A stretch of 64,000 nucleotides of DNA from Torulaspora globosa (GCF_014133895.1 NC_050733.1:372001-436000); one strand, 5' to 3'. Positions 1 through 10,572 are shown, counted from the first letter of the stretch. The notes: a model not told the origin generated them from the sequence alone. Program-made: numbers and translations.

Positions 1-505
1 TGTATCTTTTCAACAATTCCTTCTTCTCTTCGTCACTTAGCCTTATGTGTTTTGGAACTAGCTCATGATGAGTGATGTTGACCACTAATGAAGCCTCATG
101 AAAAGTTTCAATGGTAGCTGGAGGTATCGATGGAACCAATTTCATAGCGCTCGGTGTAATATTATTTTGGTAAACAAAAATACCCGTTTGGAAATTCTTC
201 TCCTGGATGTGTATGACGAAAGTTTTCATCGTCTTGACACCGACGGTTGGTTCGTCACAGAATTCCACCCAAAGCGTCCCCATGTTAGGAAACTTCGCTA
301 TGGATTCCTCAGTTGGGTTAGATTGAAAGGACATCATCTTACGCTGCGGTCTACCCATTGAATCACAGTATTTGACTTTGAAATCCTCCAAAGACAGATC
401 TATCTCCTCCTGAGCTATAAAATATCCTCTGTCTTTAACCATTTCTTTCATCGTACGGAAAGTTCTCCACAGTCTGGAGATGTTTCTCTCATTATCTTGA
501 TCCAT
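1..505 (-). CDS. RPB5: RNA polymerase I/II/III common subunit Rpb5 (ABC27), partial
   Basis: Shared subunit of the three nuclear RNA polymerases; it sits in the lower jaw near incoming DNA. The gene runs leftwards from an ATG at 505 and is cut by the window edge after 168 codons (the family is about 215 residues), so the C-terminal assembly domain is missing here. The N terminus [20 protein letters not shown] and the internal stretches [30 protein letters not shown] and [17 protein letters not shown] are nearly identical to the S. cerevisiae protein. No intron is seen. Its promoter lies in the 223 bp separating it from DUF1, which is transcribed in the same direction upstream. Identification is firm. 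Confidence 0.97.
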   Translation of the reverse strand, partial: MDQDNERNISRLWRTFRTMKEMVKDRGYFIAQEEIDLSLEDFKVKYCDSMGRPQRKMMSFQSNPTEESIAKFPNMGTLWVEFCDEPTVGVKTMKTFVIHIQEKNFQTGIFVYQNNITPSAMKLVPSIPPATIETFHEASLVVNITHHELVPKHIRLSDEEKKELLKRY

Positions 506-728
506 TATGATACAACTCTAAAAAGGCCAGGAATTATCAGATAGACAATTGCCACTTGGTCAATTGAGCAACTCTCTACTGCTTAAATCACCAATATTCA
601 GTACCTCGATGAGCTAGTCAACTCTCACTATTAGGCTGAAAATTTGAACAAGAAGGTCGCCAAGTACGAATCAGCATCAACTGTTCTATCAAGGCATAAG
701 TATCCATATAAAGTGTTCTGATGGTGCT

Positions 729-3692
729 CTAAATGTCTCCCGAGCCAGAATTGCCGTCGCCTCCAGTGACAAGCGTGGCATCTGCCATCTTTCTTCTGTA
801 CTTGAAGACAATATCACTCTGAGACTTCCAGTATAATGTCCTTACTGTGCTCAAGGTCATGTCGTTGTCGAGCACTTGGCTCTTGCAGAGCAGCTCTATC
901 CACTCACTAGGATCAATTTTGGCCTTCATTTCTGGCGTCTTAGCCTCGAATCTGTCTGCGATGTAAACTTTGATCTTTTTTACTTTTATCATCCCCGGTG
1001 CTACTAGCTTAGTGTTGATTTCCGAAATCTTGGGCAGCTCAGTGGTCCCAAGGCTGACATCCGCAGACTTTGTCCTGCCAAATTTCAGCCTATGGTGCGA
1101 CTGCTGCGGCTGACTACCCGATGAGATGGGACCGTCGTGATCCTGCCAGGGCGCAATTACAAAGCTAAGTTTAGGTTGTTGCTTGGCTGTCCTCTCGTCG
1201 CAAAATAGATACTTGGCAAACCAAAACGGCAGGTTTTCCTCCAGCTGCTCGAACATCTGCCGCCTATTCATGACGTTTCCGTATTCGTTATCCATTAGAT
1301 CATATTTGCTTAATCTTTCTTCATCTTCATTGCTATCGACATCTTCATCGCTCTCTTGCAAGATAGATGCATCGTCGTCGTCGAGCGATCTCGAGGCCGG
1401 TAGATAACTGGAGAACAGTACCTTCCCGCCACAGCATCTCTTGTTCCAACTATGCACAACCAGCAGTACGCCGTTTCTTATTCTGATGATTGGCAATGAG
1501 GGATCTCTGATGATTTTACTCTCCGGAAGTTTCCTCGATAGCAGCTTTAGCGACGTTGAGTTCGAATTTTGATGCTGCTTGTAAGTCTCGTGCAGCTGCT
1601 CGAAGAAATCGGAAATGTATGTCGCACGATCTTTGATCAGTGTATTCGGTTCAATATCTTGATGGGCAGCTGTAGCAGGGGTTTCTATGGGTTTGAATTT
1701 GGCATGCAAAGGTTCCGCTGCTTGCTGCGAGGAGAGATTTTCCCCATTGTATGCCTGGTTCCAAACAATCCGTTCGCCAGGGTGCTCATCTTCGGGCGTA
1801 GAATCTTCGAAATCGGAATTAGTGGCTTGAGAATCGACAGTTGTATGTGTGCCGCTGCCATTACGCGAGTACGGTCTTAGTTTTTTAAATTTGCGAGCTA
1901 TTAATGAGCCTGAACTCAGGGTTCGTGACTCTGAGGCTCCAAACGGTGATAAAACTCCCAGTTCATTCTCTTCGTAAGTCAATTTATCGCCCGCTGATGT
2001 CATGGGAGGCGGTAACAACGGATGTTCGTCAACGGGTAGACCAGTAGCTTCCCCAGAGAACAGAGGAGTGTTTGGCGCTGATAACGATGTCATGTTATAT
2101 TCCTGGTAAGGCGTCGCGGAACCAAATCTGTAAAAAGCAGACTTCCTCCTTTTGTCTTTGATCTTTGATTCCGTAAAGTTCAAATTCAGCTCCATGGCGG
2201 ACGCAGCAACATTTTGATCCTTCTTCCTTGATGAAAGCTGCTTTCTGTAGGTCTTATCCTTCTCCATCTCATAGGAAACAAACTCCTTGAAAAGGGAGTT
2301 AATGACTATCTTGCCCAAGTTATATCGCTCATCCGAATTCAACTCGACTTCATTTAAAATCCTGTATCCTTCTAACGCTGAGCCATAAACTTCGGTATTT
2401 GACATCCTCGGATTAAGTTTAACAAACAGCATACCCACTTTAACCGAAACGCTACACCAATGAGAAAGGACTTCCTTCGATGTATACTTGGTCACTACCT
2501 CGTCAAAACCACCCTCAGCGGGCTCGAAGGTATTGACCAGCTCGCAAACGACTATGTCCCACCTTTGAATCTCTCCTTTGGTGTTTTCGGTGATGACATG
2601 TCTTCTGTTGGTTAGCAATGAGCTCTTTATCAGGGCAAAACCTCCCTTAATGACTTCTAGCTTTCCTGTGCGAAGGTCTAGCATTGACAGGTTAGAGTTT
2701 ATGCTCTGTGAAAACATGATAAAACCATCAGGTGAGATCATCAGGTCCAAGATACCCCCATGTTTGCTCTCTTTGCCCGAAAAGTCTCCAGACACATGCT
2801 GTGCCTCATCATAAATCGTCACTGCACTCATCTGATCACTCTTTGAGAGATCTGCTGTTTTTATCCTACCTTTTGAGTCGCCAATATACACCATGTTCAA
2901 ATCGGTCCCATATATTCCCCATACAGAGCAATCCCACTGGTAGGATGCACATTTTACCAATTTATCGTCTTCTTTCAGATCCCAGACGCAAATTAGACCG
3001 TCGGAACACGCCGTTACCAATTTGGATGAGTGATCTAGCGACTTGACTATTTTTATATTTGCCTTGTGTGCCTTAGTCAACCTTCCGAACTCCCGCTTAT
3101 CAGTCGTAGAGTAGAGAATGAGATCACCATTGCAATCCCCAATAAGCAGATTGAATCCCATACCGTGATCGATTGCAGCCATTGCATAAATTGATCCCGT
3201 CTCATCATGGTCTGAGCTATTCAAAAACTCATCTATCAAGTAAGCCTGATCATCCTTCAAGTTCCAAAACTTCACTTTTCTATCCAGTCCACCTGTTGCA
3301 AACACAAATTCATTATCATCAGTTGGTATATGAACAATGCATTTGATGTAGTCTCCATGGTCTCCTATAATCTTTGTCTCCCAGGTATCCGAATCGTCAT
3401 GCAATGTAAGTAGAACAATAGAGAAGTCGTGGCTCACCGTAATGAATTTGTTGCGGCTAATCTGTATTATATCTGTGACCCAGTCACTATGGGCTTGCAT
3501 CCTCTTGCCGCGAATTAATCTCCCAAAAGCATCGAATCGATTCTTTATTATGGAGCCGTCCCTGCTACAAGTCAAAAAAAATCCATCTTGTCCCTCTGGA
3601 TATAGAATTTTGGTTATGGGCAGTATATGCAAATCCCGTGAGACCTTCGATTGCGGCGCCAAGAGTCCATAACTTATCGTTAGTTCATCCAT
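729..3692 (-). CDS. DUF1: Duf1, WD40 DUB-associated factor (UAF1/WDR48 homolog)
   Basis: 987 residues; S. cerevisiae Duf1 is somewhat longer (about 1,100). The N-terminal roughly 400 residues hold WD40 repeats, visible as recurring GH/SD...W-D/W-N units such as GLDRKVKFWNLKD and CSDGLICVWDLKED. The middle is low-complexity Ser/Asp-rich. The last roughly 120 residues match the C-terminal domain of the WDR48 family, with the basic KVKKIKVYIADRFE segment and LSTVRTLYWKSQSDIVFKYR. Family members bind and activate ubiquitin-specific proteases; in yeast Duf1 partners Ubp9 and Ubp13. The neighbours MHF1 and ADH are those of YOL087C, which supports orthology. The ATG is at 3692. Ubiquitin-protease partnership is inferred from the family, not from this sequence. 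Confidence 0.9.
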   Translation of the reverse strand: MDELTISYGLLAPQSKVSRDLHILPITKILYPEGQDGFFLTCSRDGSIIKNRFDAFGRLIRGKRMQAHSDWVTDIIQISRNKFITVSHDFSIVLLTLHDDSDTWETKIIGDHGDYIKCIVHIPTDDNEFVFATGGLDRKVKFWNLKDDQAYLIDEFLNSSDHDETGSIYAMAAIDHGMGFNLLIGDCNGDLILYSTTDKREFGRLTKAHKANIKIVKSLDHSSKLVTACSDGLICVWDLKEDDKLVKCASYQWDCSVWGIYGTDLNMVYIGDSKGRIKTADLSKSDQMSAVTIYDEAQHVSGDFSGKESKHGGILDLMISPDGFIMFSQSINSNLSMLDLRTGKLEVIKGGFALIKSSLLTNRRHVITENTKGEIQRWDIVVCELVNTFEPAEGGFDEVVTKYTSKEVLSHWCSVSVKVGMLFVKLNPRMSNTEVYGSALEGYRILNEVELNSDERYNLGKIVINSLFKEFVSYEMEKDKTYRKQLSSRKKDQNVAASAMELNLNFTESKIKDKRRKSAFYRFGSATPYQEYNMTSLSAPNTPLFSGEATGLPVDEHPLLPPPMTSAGDKLTYEENELGVLSPFGASESRTLSSGSLIARKFKKLRPYSRNGSGTHTTVDSQATNSDFEDSTPEDEHPGERIVWNQAYNGENLSSQQAAEPLHAKFKPIETPATAAHQDIEPNTLIKDRATYISDFFEQLHETYKQHQNSNSTSLKLLSRKLPESKIIRDPSLPIIRIRNGVLLVVHSWNKRCCGGKVLFSSYLPASRSLDDDDASILQESDEDVDSNEDEERLSKYDLMDNEYGNVMNRRQMFEQLEENLPFWFAKYLFCDERTAKQQPKLSFVIAPWQDHDGPISSGSQPQQSHHRLKFGRTKSADVSLGTTELPKISEINTKLVAPGMIKVKKIKVYIADRFEAKTPEMKAKIDPSEWIELLCKSQVLDNDMTLSTVRTLYWKSQSDIVFKYRRKMADATLVTGGDGNSGSGDI

Positions 3693-3946
3693 CTTGCTCC
3701 AAAAGCTTCAAGTGCTGTCTCGCTTGCTGTGAATGTAAAAGCAAAACCCTGTAACCCAATTGACTTCAAAATTAGTAATCTCGGCGAGGCTTAGACAGCT
3801 CGAGAGGTGTAAACACGGTAAACTTGTTCAACTTGAGCAACTTGACAAGTTCCAACAAGCGAAAGGGTAACGTAGAAGCGAACTGATCCGAAGCTAGAAG
3901 GTTTGCCTGAACCGAAACTGGATAAAAAACCGATGAGTGATGAACT

Positions 3947-4240
3947 ATGAGTACCAGAAAGGCTGAGAATGACAAGATCTTGGCTCAATTGAAAGGTAAG
4001 CTTTGGTATTGTATTGAGCGACAGATAGCGGAAGAGACGCCGTTCGACACAAGTTGTACAGCGAGTTTTACAAATGCCCTGGTAGAGCTATGCTATTTGC
4101 AGCTTGTCGAGATGGGCAAGGATCTAGAGGCCTTTGCAAGACACGCTAGCAGAGACACCATCACAGTCGATGATATGATGCTACTGCTGCGCAAGACACC
4201 ACATTTACAAAAGATGCTGTTACCTGACGATCTACGGTGA
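3947..4240 (+). CDS. MHF1: Mhf1, CENP-S-like histone-fold protein
   Basis: Small histone-fold protein of 97 residues (S. cerevisiae about 90). It pairs with Mhf2 (CENP-X) to bind DNA and support the FANCM-type helicase Mph1 in fork repair, and also acts at kinetochores in other lineages. The histone-fold helices are readable: an N-terminal helix with KLWYCIERQIAEE, a long central helix TNALVELCYLQLVEMGKDLE, then FARHASRDTITVDDMMLLLR, the CENP-S signature. It lies head-to-head with DUF1 (254 bp between starts), exactly as YOL086W-A sits beside YOL087C. It converges with MRPS9, whose stop is 41 bp away. Confidence 0.93.
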   Translation: MSTRKAENDKILAQLKGKLWYCIERQIAEETPFDTSCTASFTNALVELCYLQLVEMGKDLEAFARHASRDTITVDDMMLLLRKTPHLQKMLLPDDLR

Positions 4241-4281
4241 ATTATTTACATGGCTATGTAGTTAGCTCAATCGATCTGTGA

Positions 4282-5127
4282 CTATCTCTTGACCCAAGTA
4301 GGCATCTTTCTTGCCTTCTTCTTGCCGGGCTTCTTTCTTTCGACGTGCCTGTAGTCTCTAGTGATAACACCTGCCTTACGCAGCCTTGGCTTGAGAAGCG
4401 GGTTGAAGGTGATTAGCGACTTGGCAATGGCAAGCATGATGGCCTCCGCTTGGCCTGTTGGCCCGCCGCCGGACGTGGTGGCAAAGATATTGTACTTCCC
4501 AACGGAATCTACTACCTGCAGCGGATACATAATAGACTCTCTATCCTTCAACTTGACGAAGTAATCGTTCAATTGACGATTGTTCACTAGGATCTGACCA
4601 GTGCCCCTCACGACCTGCACTTTTGCAACCGACGTTTTCCTCCTACCGATAGCTGTGCTCCTGCCGAACTCATCCAAGCTCTTTACCGAGTTCTGTACCG
4701 ATTGGATCTTTGTCTTTTTGAAGTATTGGGCGACTTCCACCTTTATTTCGTCATTGACCAGCTGCGGATCAATAGCATGCAATTTGTTGAGCAACGACAG
4801 TAACTCTTGATATTGGATCGGCTTCAATCGACTGCCACCACCCAGTAGGGCGTATTCGTCGAATGAGATCCATGCCGGTCTCTGCTCCTGTTGTTGTGTT
4901 GCTGAAACTGTAGGCAGCTTCACATATCTGCGAAGTAAGCTCTCCAATCGATTGACACGATGCTCATGGACTGGATTCGCTGAGTAGAATGTGGCCAACT
5001 TGGGAATGGTTCTGAGAGGGAACTCTGTTGCGTTTTGTTGTTGCCTCTGCTGCCTCAATGCGGGCAGGGTGGATAATGGTCTAACCAGAGGACGATAAGA
5101 ATCGCTCAGAAGCCTCCTAATAAGCAT
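4282..5127 (-). CDS. MRPS9: Mitochondrial small-subunit ribosomal protein uS9m
   Basis: 281 residues, close to the 278 of S. cerevisiae Mrps9. The N terminus is basic and hydroxylated ([19 protein letters not shown]), a mitochondrial presequence. The C-terminal half is the universal S9 domain: [17 protein letters not shown], then [39 protein letters not shown] and the basic tail ending PTWVKR that reaches the decoding region. The first in-frame ATG at 5127 is chosen; the GTG two codons upstream is not a plausible yeast start. In S. cerevisiae it is YBR146W beside ADH5 (YBR145W), and here it again neighbours the alcohol dehydrogenase gene. Confidence 0.94.
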   Translation of the reverse strand: MLIRRLLSDSYRPLVRPLSTLPALRQQRQQQNATEFPLRTIPKLATFYSANPVHEHRVNRLESLLRRYVKLPTVSATQQQEQRPAWISFDEYALLGGGSRLKPIQYQELLSLLNKLHAIDPQLVNDEIKVEVAQYFKKTKIQSVQNSVKSLDEFGRSTAIGRRKTSVAKVQVVRGTGQILVNNRQLNDYFVKLKDRESIMYPLQVVDSVGKYNIFATTSGGGPTGQAEAIMLAIAKSLITFNPLLKPRLRKAGVITRDYRHVERKKPGKKKARKMPTWVKR

Positions 5128-5588
5128 CGTCACACTGCTAACCTTGATCCTTGTTGATCTCTTGCGCAGTACGGTTTAAGCGTCACTTGATATCGAATGA
5201 ATAACTAAAAATTTCATCGCACCTTGTACGAACGTACTCTAAAGAACAGTTCAAGCACTGATTGATCCACCAAATGAACCAAGATGCCTGTACTTAGAGC
5301 CATTGAGATGCCGCAGCTGTATGCCAGGTCGTAAGCTCTCCCCAAAATGGAGTGCCACCACGCCTCTCGAAGTCGGTTGCCGCCAGAGTTGCGGTAACCT
5401 CCAAAGTAGCTTCGAAGTACCCTGAGGGTTGGTTGCAAAGACTACGTATAAATAAGAGCGTCAAACTAGTGACAACCGATGTATCATTTCTTAAAGACCT
5501 TACAAAATTATATAAGTTTATCATCATTCATGATTGGGTAGCGTTAGGGAGAAAAACAAGATGACGGAATCAACACAGTGCGGTACGC
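5128..5588. other. Intergenic region between MRPS9 and ADH, with overlapping short open frames
   Basis: 461 bp between the MRPS9 start and the ADH stop. It must hold the ADH 3' end and the MRPS9 promoter. Several short frames overlap here on both strands. The most protein-like is on the minus strand, 5214-5438 (74 codons), with a hydrophobic stretch SCGISMALSTGILVHLVDQS, but it opens with TTG rather than ATG. A TATAAATA box sits at about 5448-5455. No tRNA B-box or intron signals (GTATGT, TACTAAC) were seen by eye. I do not call a gene here. Confidence 0.5.
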
Positions 5589-6641
5589 TTATTTTTCAGT
5601 GTCGACAACGTATCTACCGACGATTTGACCCTTCTCCATCTTTTCGAACACTTCTGGCAAGGTGGATAGACCGACAACCTTGATTGGGGCCTTGACCAAG
5701 CCTCTGGAGAAGAAGTCCAAAGCCTCTCTGGTGTCGGCTCTGTTACCGACGTAAGAACCGACGATTTTGATGGACTTGACGACCTGGTTGAAAACCTCGG
5801 ACTTACAGTAAGCGTTGGCTGGAAGACCGACTAGAACAACGGTACCGTTGGCTCTGGCGTATCTGGTGGAGGCAGTGATGGCGGCCTCGGAGGCAGACAC
5901 GTTGATGACACCGTGAGCACCACCGTCGGTGGCCTTGATGACTTCAGCGATGACGTCCTTGGACTTGGTGAAGTCGATGAAGTACTCACCACCCAACTTC
6001 TTGAACAACTCCTCCTTCTCGGCACCACCGTCGATACCTAGGACTCTGGCACCCATGGCCTTGGCGTATTGCACGGCCAAGGAACCTAGACCACCGGCAG
6101 CACCGGAGATGGCAACCCATTGGCCGGCCTTGACGTCAGCAGACTTCAAAGCCTTGTACACGGTGATACCGGCACATAGAATTGGGGCAACCTCAGCCAA
6201 GTCGGTACCGACTGGGATTCTGGCAGCTTGCACGGCGTCGGCGGTAGCGTATTGTTGGAAAGAACCGTCGTGGGTGTAACCAGACAGGTCGGCGTTAGGA
6301 CAGTTGGACTCGTTGGCCAACTCACACTCCTCACACATCATACAGGAGCCGTTCAACCACTTGACACCAGCCAAGTCACCGATCTTCCAGTGCTTGACCT
6401 CGGAACCCATACCAACAACGACACCGGCACCCTCGTGACCACCGACCAATGGTAGCTTAACTGGCAAAGGCCAGTCACCCTTCCAGGCGTGCAAGTCTGT
6501 GTGGCAAACACCAGAGTACTTGATGTTGATCAAAAGCTCGTTTGGCTTTGGAACTGGCACTGGGATGTCTTTGTATTGCAATTCACCACCGTTCTCGTAG
6601 AAGATAACAGCTTTTTGGGTCTTTGGAATTCCGGTAGACAT
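5589..6641 (-). CDS. ADH1: Cytosolic NAD-dependent alcohol dehydrogenase (Adh1-type)
   Basis: 350-residue zinc alcohol dehydrogenase that interconverts acetaldehyde and ethanol with NAD(H). The catalytic zinc ligands are C46, H69 (with E70 in GGHEGAG) and C156. The structural zinc cysteines are C100, C103, C106 and C114. The Rossmann motif GAAGGLG is at 180-186. There is no mitochondrial presequence, so the enzyme should be cytosolic. Codon use is strongly biased to a few preferred triplets (GGT/GTC/TTG/AAG), unlike its neighbours, as expected for a very highly expressed fermentative enzyme. Position next to MHF1 and MRPS9 makes it the single counterpart of S. cerevisiae ADH1 (YOL086C) and ADH5 (YBR145W). 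Its promoter has a TATAAATATA box 112-121 bp upstream. Confidence 0.96.
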   Translation of the reverse strand: MSTGIPKTQKAVIFYENGGELQYKDIPVPVPKPNELLINIKYSGVCHTDLHAWKGDWPLPVKLPLVGGHEGAGVVVGMGSEVKHWKIGDLAGVKWLNGSCMMCEECELANESNCPNADLSGYTHDGSFQQYATADAVQAARIPVGTDLAEVAPILCAGITVYKALKSADVKAGQWVAISGAAGGLGSLAVQYAKAMGARVLGIDGGAEKEELFKKLGGEYFIDFTKSKDVIAEVIKATDGGAHGVINVSASEAAITASTRYARANGTVVLVGLPANAYCKSEVFNQVVKSIKIVGSYVGNRADTREALDFFSRGLVKAPIKVVGLSTLPEVFEKMEKGQIVGRYVVDTEK

Positions 6642-6752
6642 TTCGTATAGTTTCTTGGGCTTGGTAAAATCAGAATTGATTCTGGTTTCTTAGAACGTAA
6701 ACAAGAGCAAAACAACCTTGCTAGGTACCCAAGAGGATACGAATTACCTCCG

Positions 6753-6762
6753 TATATTTATA
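6753..6762 (-). promoter_or_regulatory. TATA box of ADH
   Basis: TATAAATATA on the minus strand, 112-121 bp before the ADH start codon. This is the usual spacing for a strong glycolytic-class promoter in these yeasts. Confidence 0.7.
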
Positions 6763-7348
6763 CCTACCATTTTGCCCTCAAATTCTTCATTTAACAACTG
6801 GGTCGTTCAATTACCACTCCCCCCCCTTCACTAAGCCTGAAAGTTAGCTACCACCTAATCCTATCATCGCACCACCCTGGAAAATGACACCAGATGAACA
6901 GCCAAACCATAGAGACTAAAAAGCCGCTTTATGGGGGCGGCCATGAAAAATCGAAACGATTTTCGCTTTCGATCATACGATGTGGAAAACAGATCAACGG
7001 TGCAACTTGGTCGCATGGGCGACAACAGGCGATCCCGACCGTTTAGCTGCTACTCTCCCGGCTTCCTGGGCAACCACTAACAGGAAACAGGATGCTGATC
7101 GTAGGCAACTATAATTAGTGGAATCCCGGTCTGGTTGTCAAGATGTCCGGGCCCGTCCGGTTCCCTCGGACAAAAAATGCATAGAACGCCCCAGCCGCAA
7201 AGAAGTTTCTTCCTTGCAGGTTCCAGCCCGCCGACGGCGTGGCGGCAAAGAAAAATAATGGCATTCGTCATTGCTGCGTCAGACCGGCACGGCTGCTCGT
7301 AGAAACGCAGCAACGCCAGTCGTTTTAAAGTGCCACCCTTTCCTCGTT

Positions 7349-7356
7349 TATATATA
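7349..7356 (+). promoter_or_regulatory. TATA box of PHM7
   Basis: TATATATA 79-86 bp before the ATG at 7435. It lies inside the reading frame that could open at the GTG at 7330, which argues that the upstream frame is untranslated leader and that 7435 is the true start. Confidence 0.6.
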
Positions 7357-7434
7357 CAGGGGATATCTAGACCTTTCGACAGGTTACCCTTTTGTTTATT
7401 CCGACTTACAGGTGGAAGGGAGAGTCAAGAGAAG

Positions 7435-10398
7435 ATGGCAGACCCGAGTCAGGCGAGTTCGTCGACGTCGGCGTTTGTTTCGACACTCATTTTCTCTGGA
7501 ATTTTGGGACTCATCTTTCTTTTAGTGTTTGTTTTGTTAAGGCCCAAAAAAAGAAGGGTGTACGAGCCAAGGACTTTGACGGATCTACAGACGATAAGTG
7601 AAGAGCAGCGGGTGGAGAGGGTGCCCGATGGTTGGTTTTCGTGGGTGCCATATCTGCTGAACCAACCGCACTCTTATCTGATGCAGCACGCGGGTGTTGA
7701 CGGGTACTTCTTTTTGCGGTTTGTAGGGATGGTTGCGTCGTTGTCGATAGTCACGTGCTTTATTTTATTTCCGATCCTACTACCAGTGAATGCTACCGAT
7801 GGGAGAGATTACTCTGGATTTGAGTTGTTGTCGTTTGCCAACGTTACGAATAAGAACCGGTTCTATGCGCATGTGTTTTTGTCGTGGATTTTCTTTGGAT
7901 TGGTGATCTACGTGATCTACAGGGAGCTGTATTACTATGTGGTGGTGAGACATGCAGTGCAAACTAGTCCGTTGTACGACGGACTGCTGTCTTCGCGAAC
8001 TGTGATAATGACAGAGCTGAGCGACACGTTTTCACACCCTGGGGAGTTGGAGAGGAGGTTTCCCGAGGCGACAAAGATCTTCTTTGCATTGGATCACACG
8101 CAGTTGCAGAAGTATTGCAAGGACCGAGCCGAGACTGTGGCCAGATACGAGAAGACACTCAATAAGATCTTGAACAAAGCGGTCGGCATGAATTTGAAAG
8201 CTGCCAGGAAGGGCAAGCTGGATGAGCTGTACCATAATGGGTCGGAGGCGCAGGATAGCCTCGAGACGTATGTGCCTACGAATAAGAGACCAACGCAGAG
8301 GTTGGGCAAAGTGAAACTGCCTTATTTGTCAAAGAAAGTGGATGTGATACATTACTCGCAAGATCATATTGCGGAGTTGAATGAAAAGATTCACGACGAG
8401 CAGAGGGATTGGGACCAAAAAGCCACCAGACCCACGGTGTTTATGGAGTTTGGAACGCAATTGGAGGCGCAAAGGTGTTTCCAGTCATTGGAGTCCGTAA
8501 TGGGGAAGTCTGCGTTCGGCAAACGGTTCATCGGCGTCGCTCCAGAGGATGTTAACTGGGACAATGTGTCGTTTACAAAGAACAAGAGACGTTCAAAAAG
8601 AGCCGTGGCAAACACGCTTTTAACTTTGATGATCATTTATTGGGCGATTCCTGTCGCTGTGGTTGGTTGTATCTCCAACGTGAATTTCCTCGCGAATAAG
8701 GTGTTTTTCTTGCATTGGATAAATAACATCCCTTCAGTTATCCTTGGTTTGGTGACTGGTGTTGTCCCCGCACTGGCTCTTTCGATTTTGATGTCATTGG
8801 TACCGCCTTTCATCAAGAAGTTGGGTAAGATGAGTGGTTGTATGTCAGTTCAGGAAGCCGACTTATATTGTCAATCGTGGTACTACGCATTCTTGGTGAT
8901 TCAAGTTTTCTTGGTTGTGACTGCGACTTCTTCTGCGTCTGCCACTGTTGAAGCCATTATTAAGAATCCCAGCAGTGCTATGACTTTACTTGCTAACAAT
9001 TTGCCCAAGGCTTCGAATTTTTACATCGCTTATTTCCTGATCCAGGGTTTAACTATGCCTCCATTTGCATTGGCACAAATAATCAACTTGATTCTCAGTC
9101 AACTCCTGGGTAAAATATTGGATAAGACCCCAAGACAAAAATGGAATCGTTATAATACTTTGGCTAAACCCGACTGGGGTGTGGTTTACCCAACAGTGCA
9201 AATCTTGGTTTGTATCTGGATTTGCTACGCTATAATTGCACCCTTGGTTCTGGTATTCAGCTCGGTGACTTTGGGCGCTCTGTACTTGGCCGATGTTTAC
9301 AGCTACAATTTTGTGCAAGGATTCTCTGCTGATAACAGGGGTAGAAACTATCCCCGTGCCTTATTCCAAATCTTTGTGGCCTTATACCTTGCAGAAATCT
9401 GTCTGCTTGGTTTGTTTATAATGGCGAAAGCTTGGGGTCCCTTGGTGCTAGAGGTTGTGATTATGGTTGTCACTGTTTTGGCCCATGTATACTTCAAGAT
9501 GAAATTCATACCGCTGTTCGATACCGTTCCACTGAGCGCTATCAGGTTCGCGAGAGGTGAGGAAGGATATGGCTACCCCTCTGACCTAGGTCTCAAAGAG
9601 ATCAAGATTGTTGCCGAAGACGCAAAAAGTAGCTTCGAGAGCGATGAAACTTCTGGTGTCCTTCGTCCTGCTACCTCTGTGGAATTGAAAAGAGCACATC
9701 TACTGAATACCGCGGAGGGCAACAGCAACGAAGGCAATGAAATCCCTGAAGAGTCAATTTCTGAGAAACCTGCCAACGCCTTCGACGAACATAGGCGAAA
9801 CAGTAGTGAAAGTTCAAGTTCTGCCGGTATAGGTAACTCTAGCACTGCTGCAGTCGCACCAGCAAAGAATAAATCCACTTTTGCTCCCGACGAAAATTTC
9901 CACAAGCTTTCTTACAAGGATTTAGAAAACAGACCAAGGGAACCAAGAGAGGAATACAGGAATGTGCATGGTGCCTTGTTAGACAACACAGATGTGGCAA
10001 AGGTTTACGCTGACCCTCAGGCAATAGTCACAGATGAAAGGAGTTTCCCGCCAAACATCAACAAAACTATGGCTCTGAAACAAAGGTTCATCAACTTTTT
10101 CTCGCCTTCGAAAAATTATCCTTTCGAGACTGTTAGAATGAGATTACCGCACGTTTTCAACACAACGATCGAGTATGATGAACAATTCCTTGAGGCAGCA
10201 TACAGTGACCCAAGCGTAAAAGAGAAAGACCCAATTGTCTGGATCTGCCGAGACCATATGGGTCTATCTAAGCAGCTCATAGCCGATGCAAGATCGAAGG
10301 ATGTGGTAGTCAACGACGAATTTACCAAGTACGACGAAAAAGGAAAGGCAATGTATCTGTTCAACCCTCCAGATTTCGAATACAAGGCTAAGAGGTGA
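7435..10398 (+). CDS. PHM7: Phm7, OSCA/TMEM63-like (calcium-permeable gated) membrane protein
   Basis: 987-residue multi-pass membrane protein of the DUF221/OSCA/TMEM63 superfamily, about the length of S. cerevisiae Phm7 (991). The order is right for the family: an N-terminal membrane segment (VSTLIFSGILGLIFLLVFVL), two more before residue about 180, a long cytosolic loop with an RRM-like fold, then the conserved membrane block beginning NTLLTLMIIYWAIPVAVVG and running to about residue 720, and a Ser-rich cytosolic tail. Members in animals and plants are mechanosensitive channels; transport by the yeast protein is not directly shown. ATG 7435 is chosen over the upstream GTG. It is divergent from ADH, as YOL084W is near YOL086C. 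Confidence 0.92.
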   Translation: MADPSQASSSTSAFVSTLIFSGILGLIFLLVFVLLRPKKRRVYEPRTLTDLQTISEEQRVERVPDGWFSWVPYLLNQPHSYLMQHAGVDGYFFLRFVGMVASLSIVTCFILFPILLPVNATDGRDYSGFELLSFANVTNKNRFYAHVFLSWIFFGLVIYVIYRELYYYVVVRHAVQTSPLYDGLLSSRTVIMTELSDTFSHPGELERRFPEATKIFFALDHTQLQKYCKDRAETVARYEKTLNKILNKAVGMNLKAARKGKLDELYHNGSEAQDSLETYVPTNKRPTQRLGKVKLPYLSKKVDVIHYSQDHIAELNEKIHDEQRDWDQKATRPTVFMEFGTQLEAQRCFQSLESVMGKSAFGKRFIGVAPEDVNWDNVSFTKNKRRSKRAVANTLLTLMIIYWAIPVAVVGCISNVNFLANKVFFLHWINNIPSVILGLVTGVVPALALSILMSLVPPFIKKLGKMSGCMSVQEADLYCQSWYYAFLVIQVFLVVTATSSASATVEAIIKNPSSAMTLLANNLPKASNFYIAYFLIQGLTMPPFALAQIINLILSQLLGKILDKTPRQKWNRYNTLAKPDWGVVYPTVQILVCIWICYAIIAPLVLVFSSVTLGALYLADVYSYNFVQGFSADNRGRNYPRALFQIFVALYLAEICLLGLFIMAKAWGPLVLEVVIMVVTVLAHVYFKMKFIPLFDTVPLSAIRFARGEEGYGYPSDLGLKEIKIVAEDAKSSFESDETSGVLRPATSVELKRAHLLNTAEGNSNEGNEIPEESISEKPANAFDEHRRNSSESSSSAGIGNSSTAAVAPAKNKSTFAPDENFHKLSYKDLENRPREPREEYRNVHGALLDNTDVAKVYADPQAIVTDERSFPPNINKTMALKQRFINFFSPSKNYPFETVRMRLPHVFNTTIEYDEQFLEAAYSDPSVKEKDPIVWICRDHMGLSKQLIADARSKDVVVNDEFTKYDEKGKAMYLFNPPDFEYKAKR

Positions 10399-10572
10399 CC
10401 AATCTGCATCAATTCCATTAGAACATTTTAATCATCAAAGATATTTAATTAATTAGGTTTATTTCTTAATATTCGTCTTTCCATAAGTAATTCTATACGA
10501 ACAGACCTCTGGTATAAGGTTAAGGGAAGATAGTAAGATAATGAAAGGATCAACCATTATGGAGTACTGGTA

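Larger units (their letters stand above)
6642..7434. other. Divergent promoter region between ADH and PHM7 (793 bp)
   Basis: Long head-to-head intergenic region. The ADH side has a minus-strand TATAAATATA box at 6753-6762 and a run of eight C at 6819-6826 whose end forms a CCCCT stress-response-like element. Further on are a G-rich stretch near 6932-6938, a GTCCGG-rich imperfect inverted repeat at about 7145-7170, and CTTCC-type Gcr1-like motifs near 7058 and 7210. The PHM7 side has a TATATATA box at 7349-7356. No gene was found inside. Factor assignments are inference from short motifs. Confidence 0.55.

Noticed and set aside
98..361. 87-codon frame at the left edge
   Set aside because: Antisense to RPB5, which is nearly identical to the yeast protein.
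7330..7434. N-terminal extension of PHM7
   Set aside because: Would start with GTG and contains the likely TATA box; the ATG at 7435 gives the family length.
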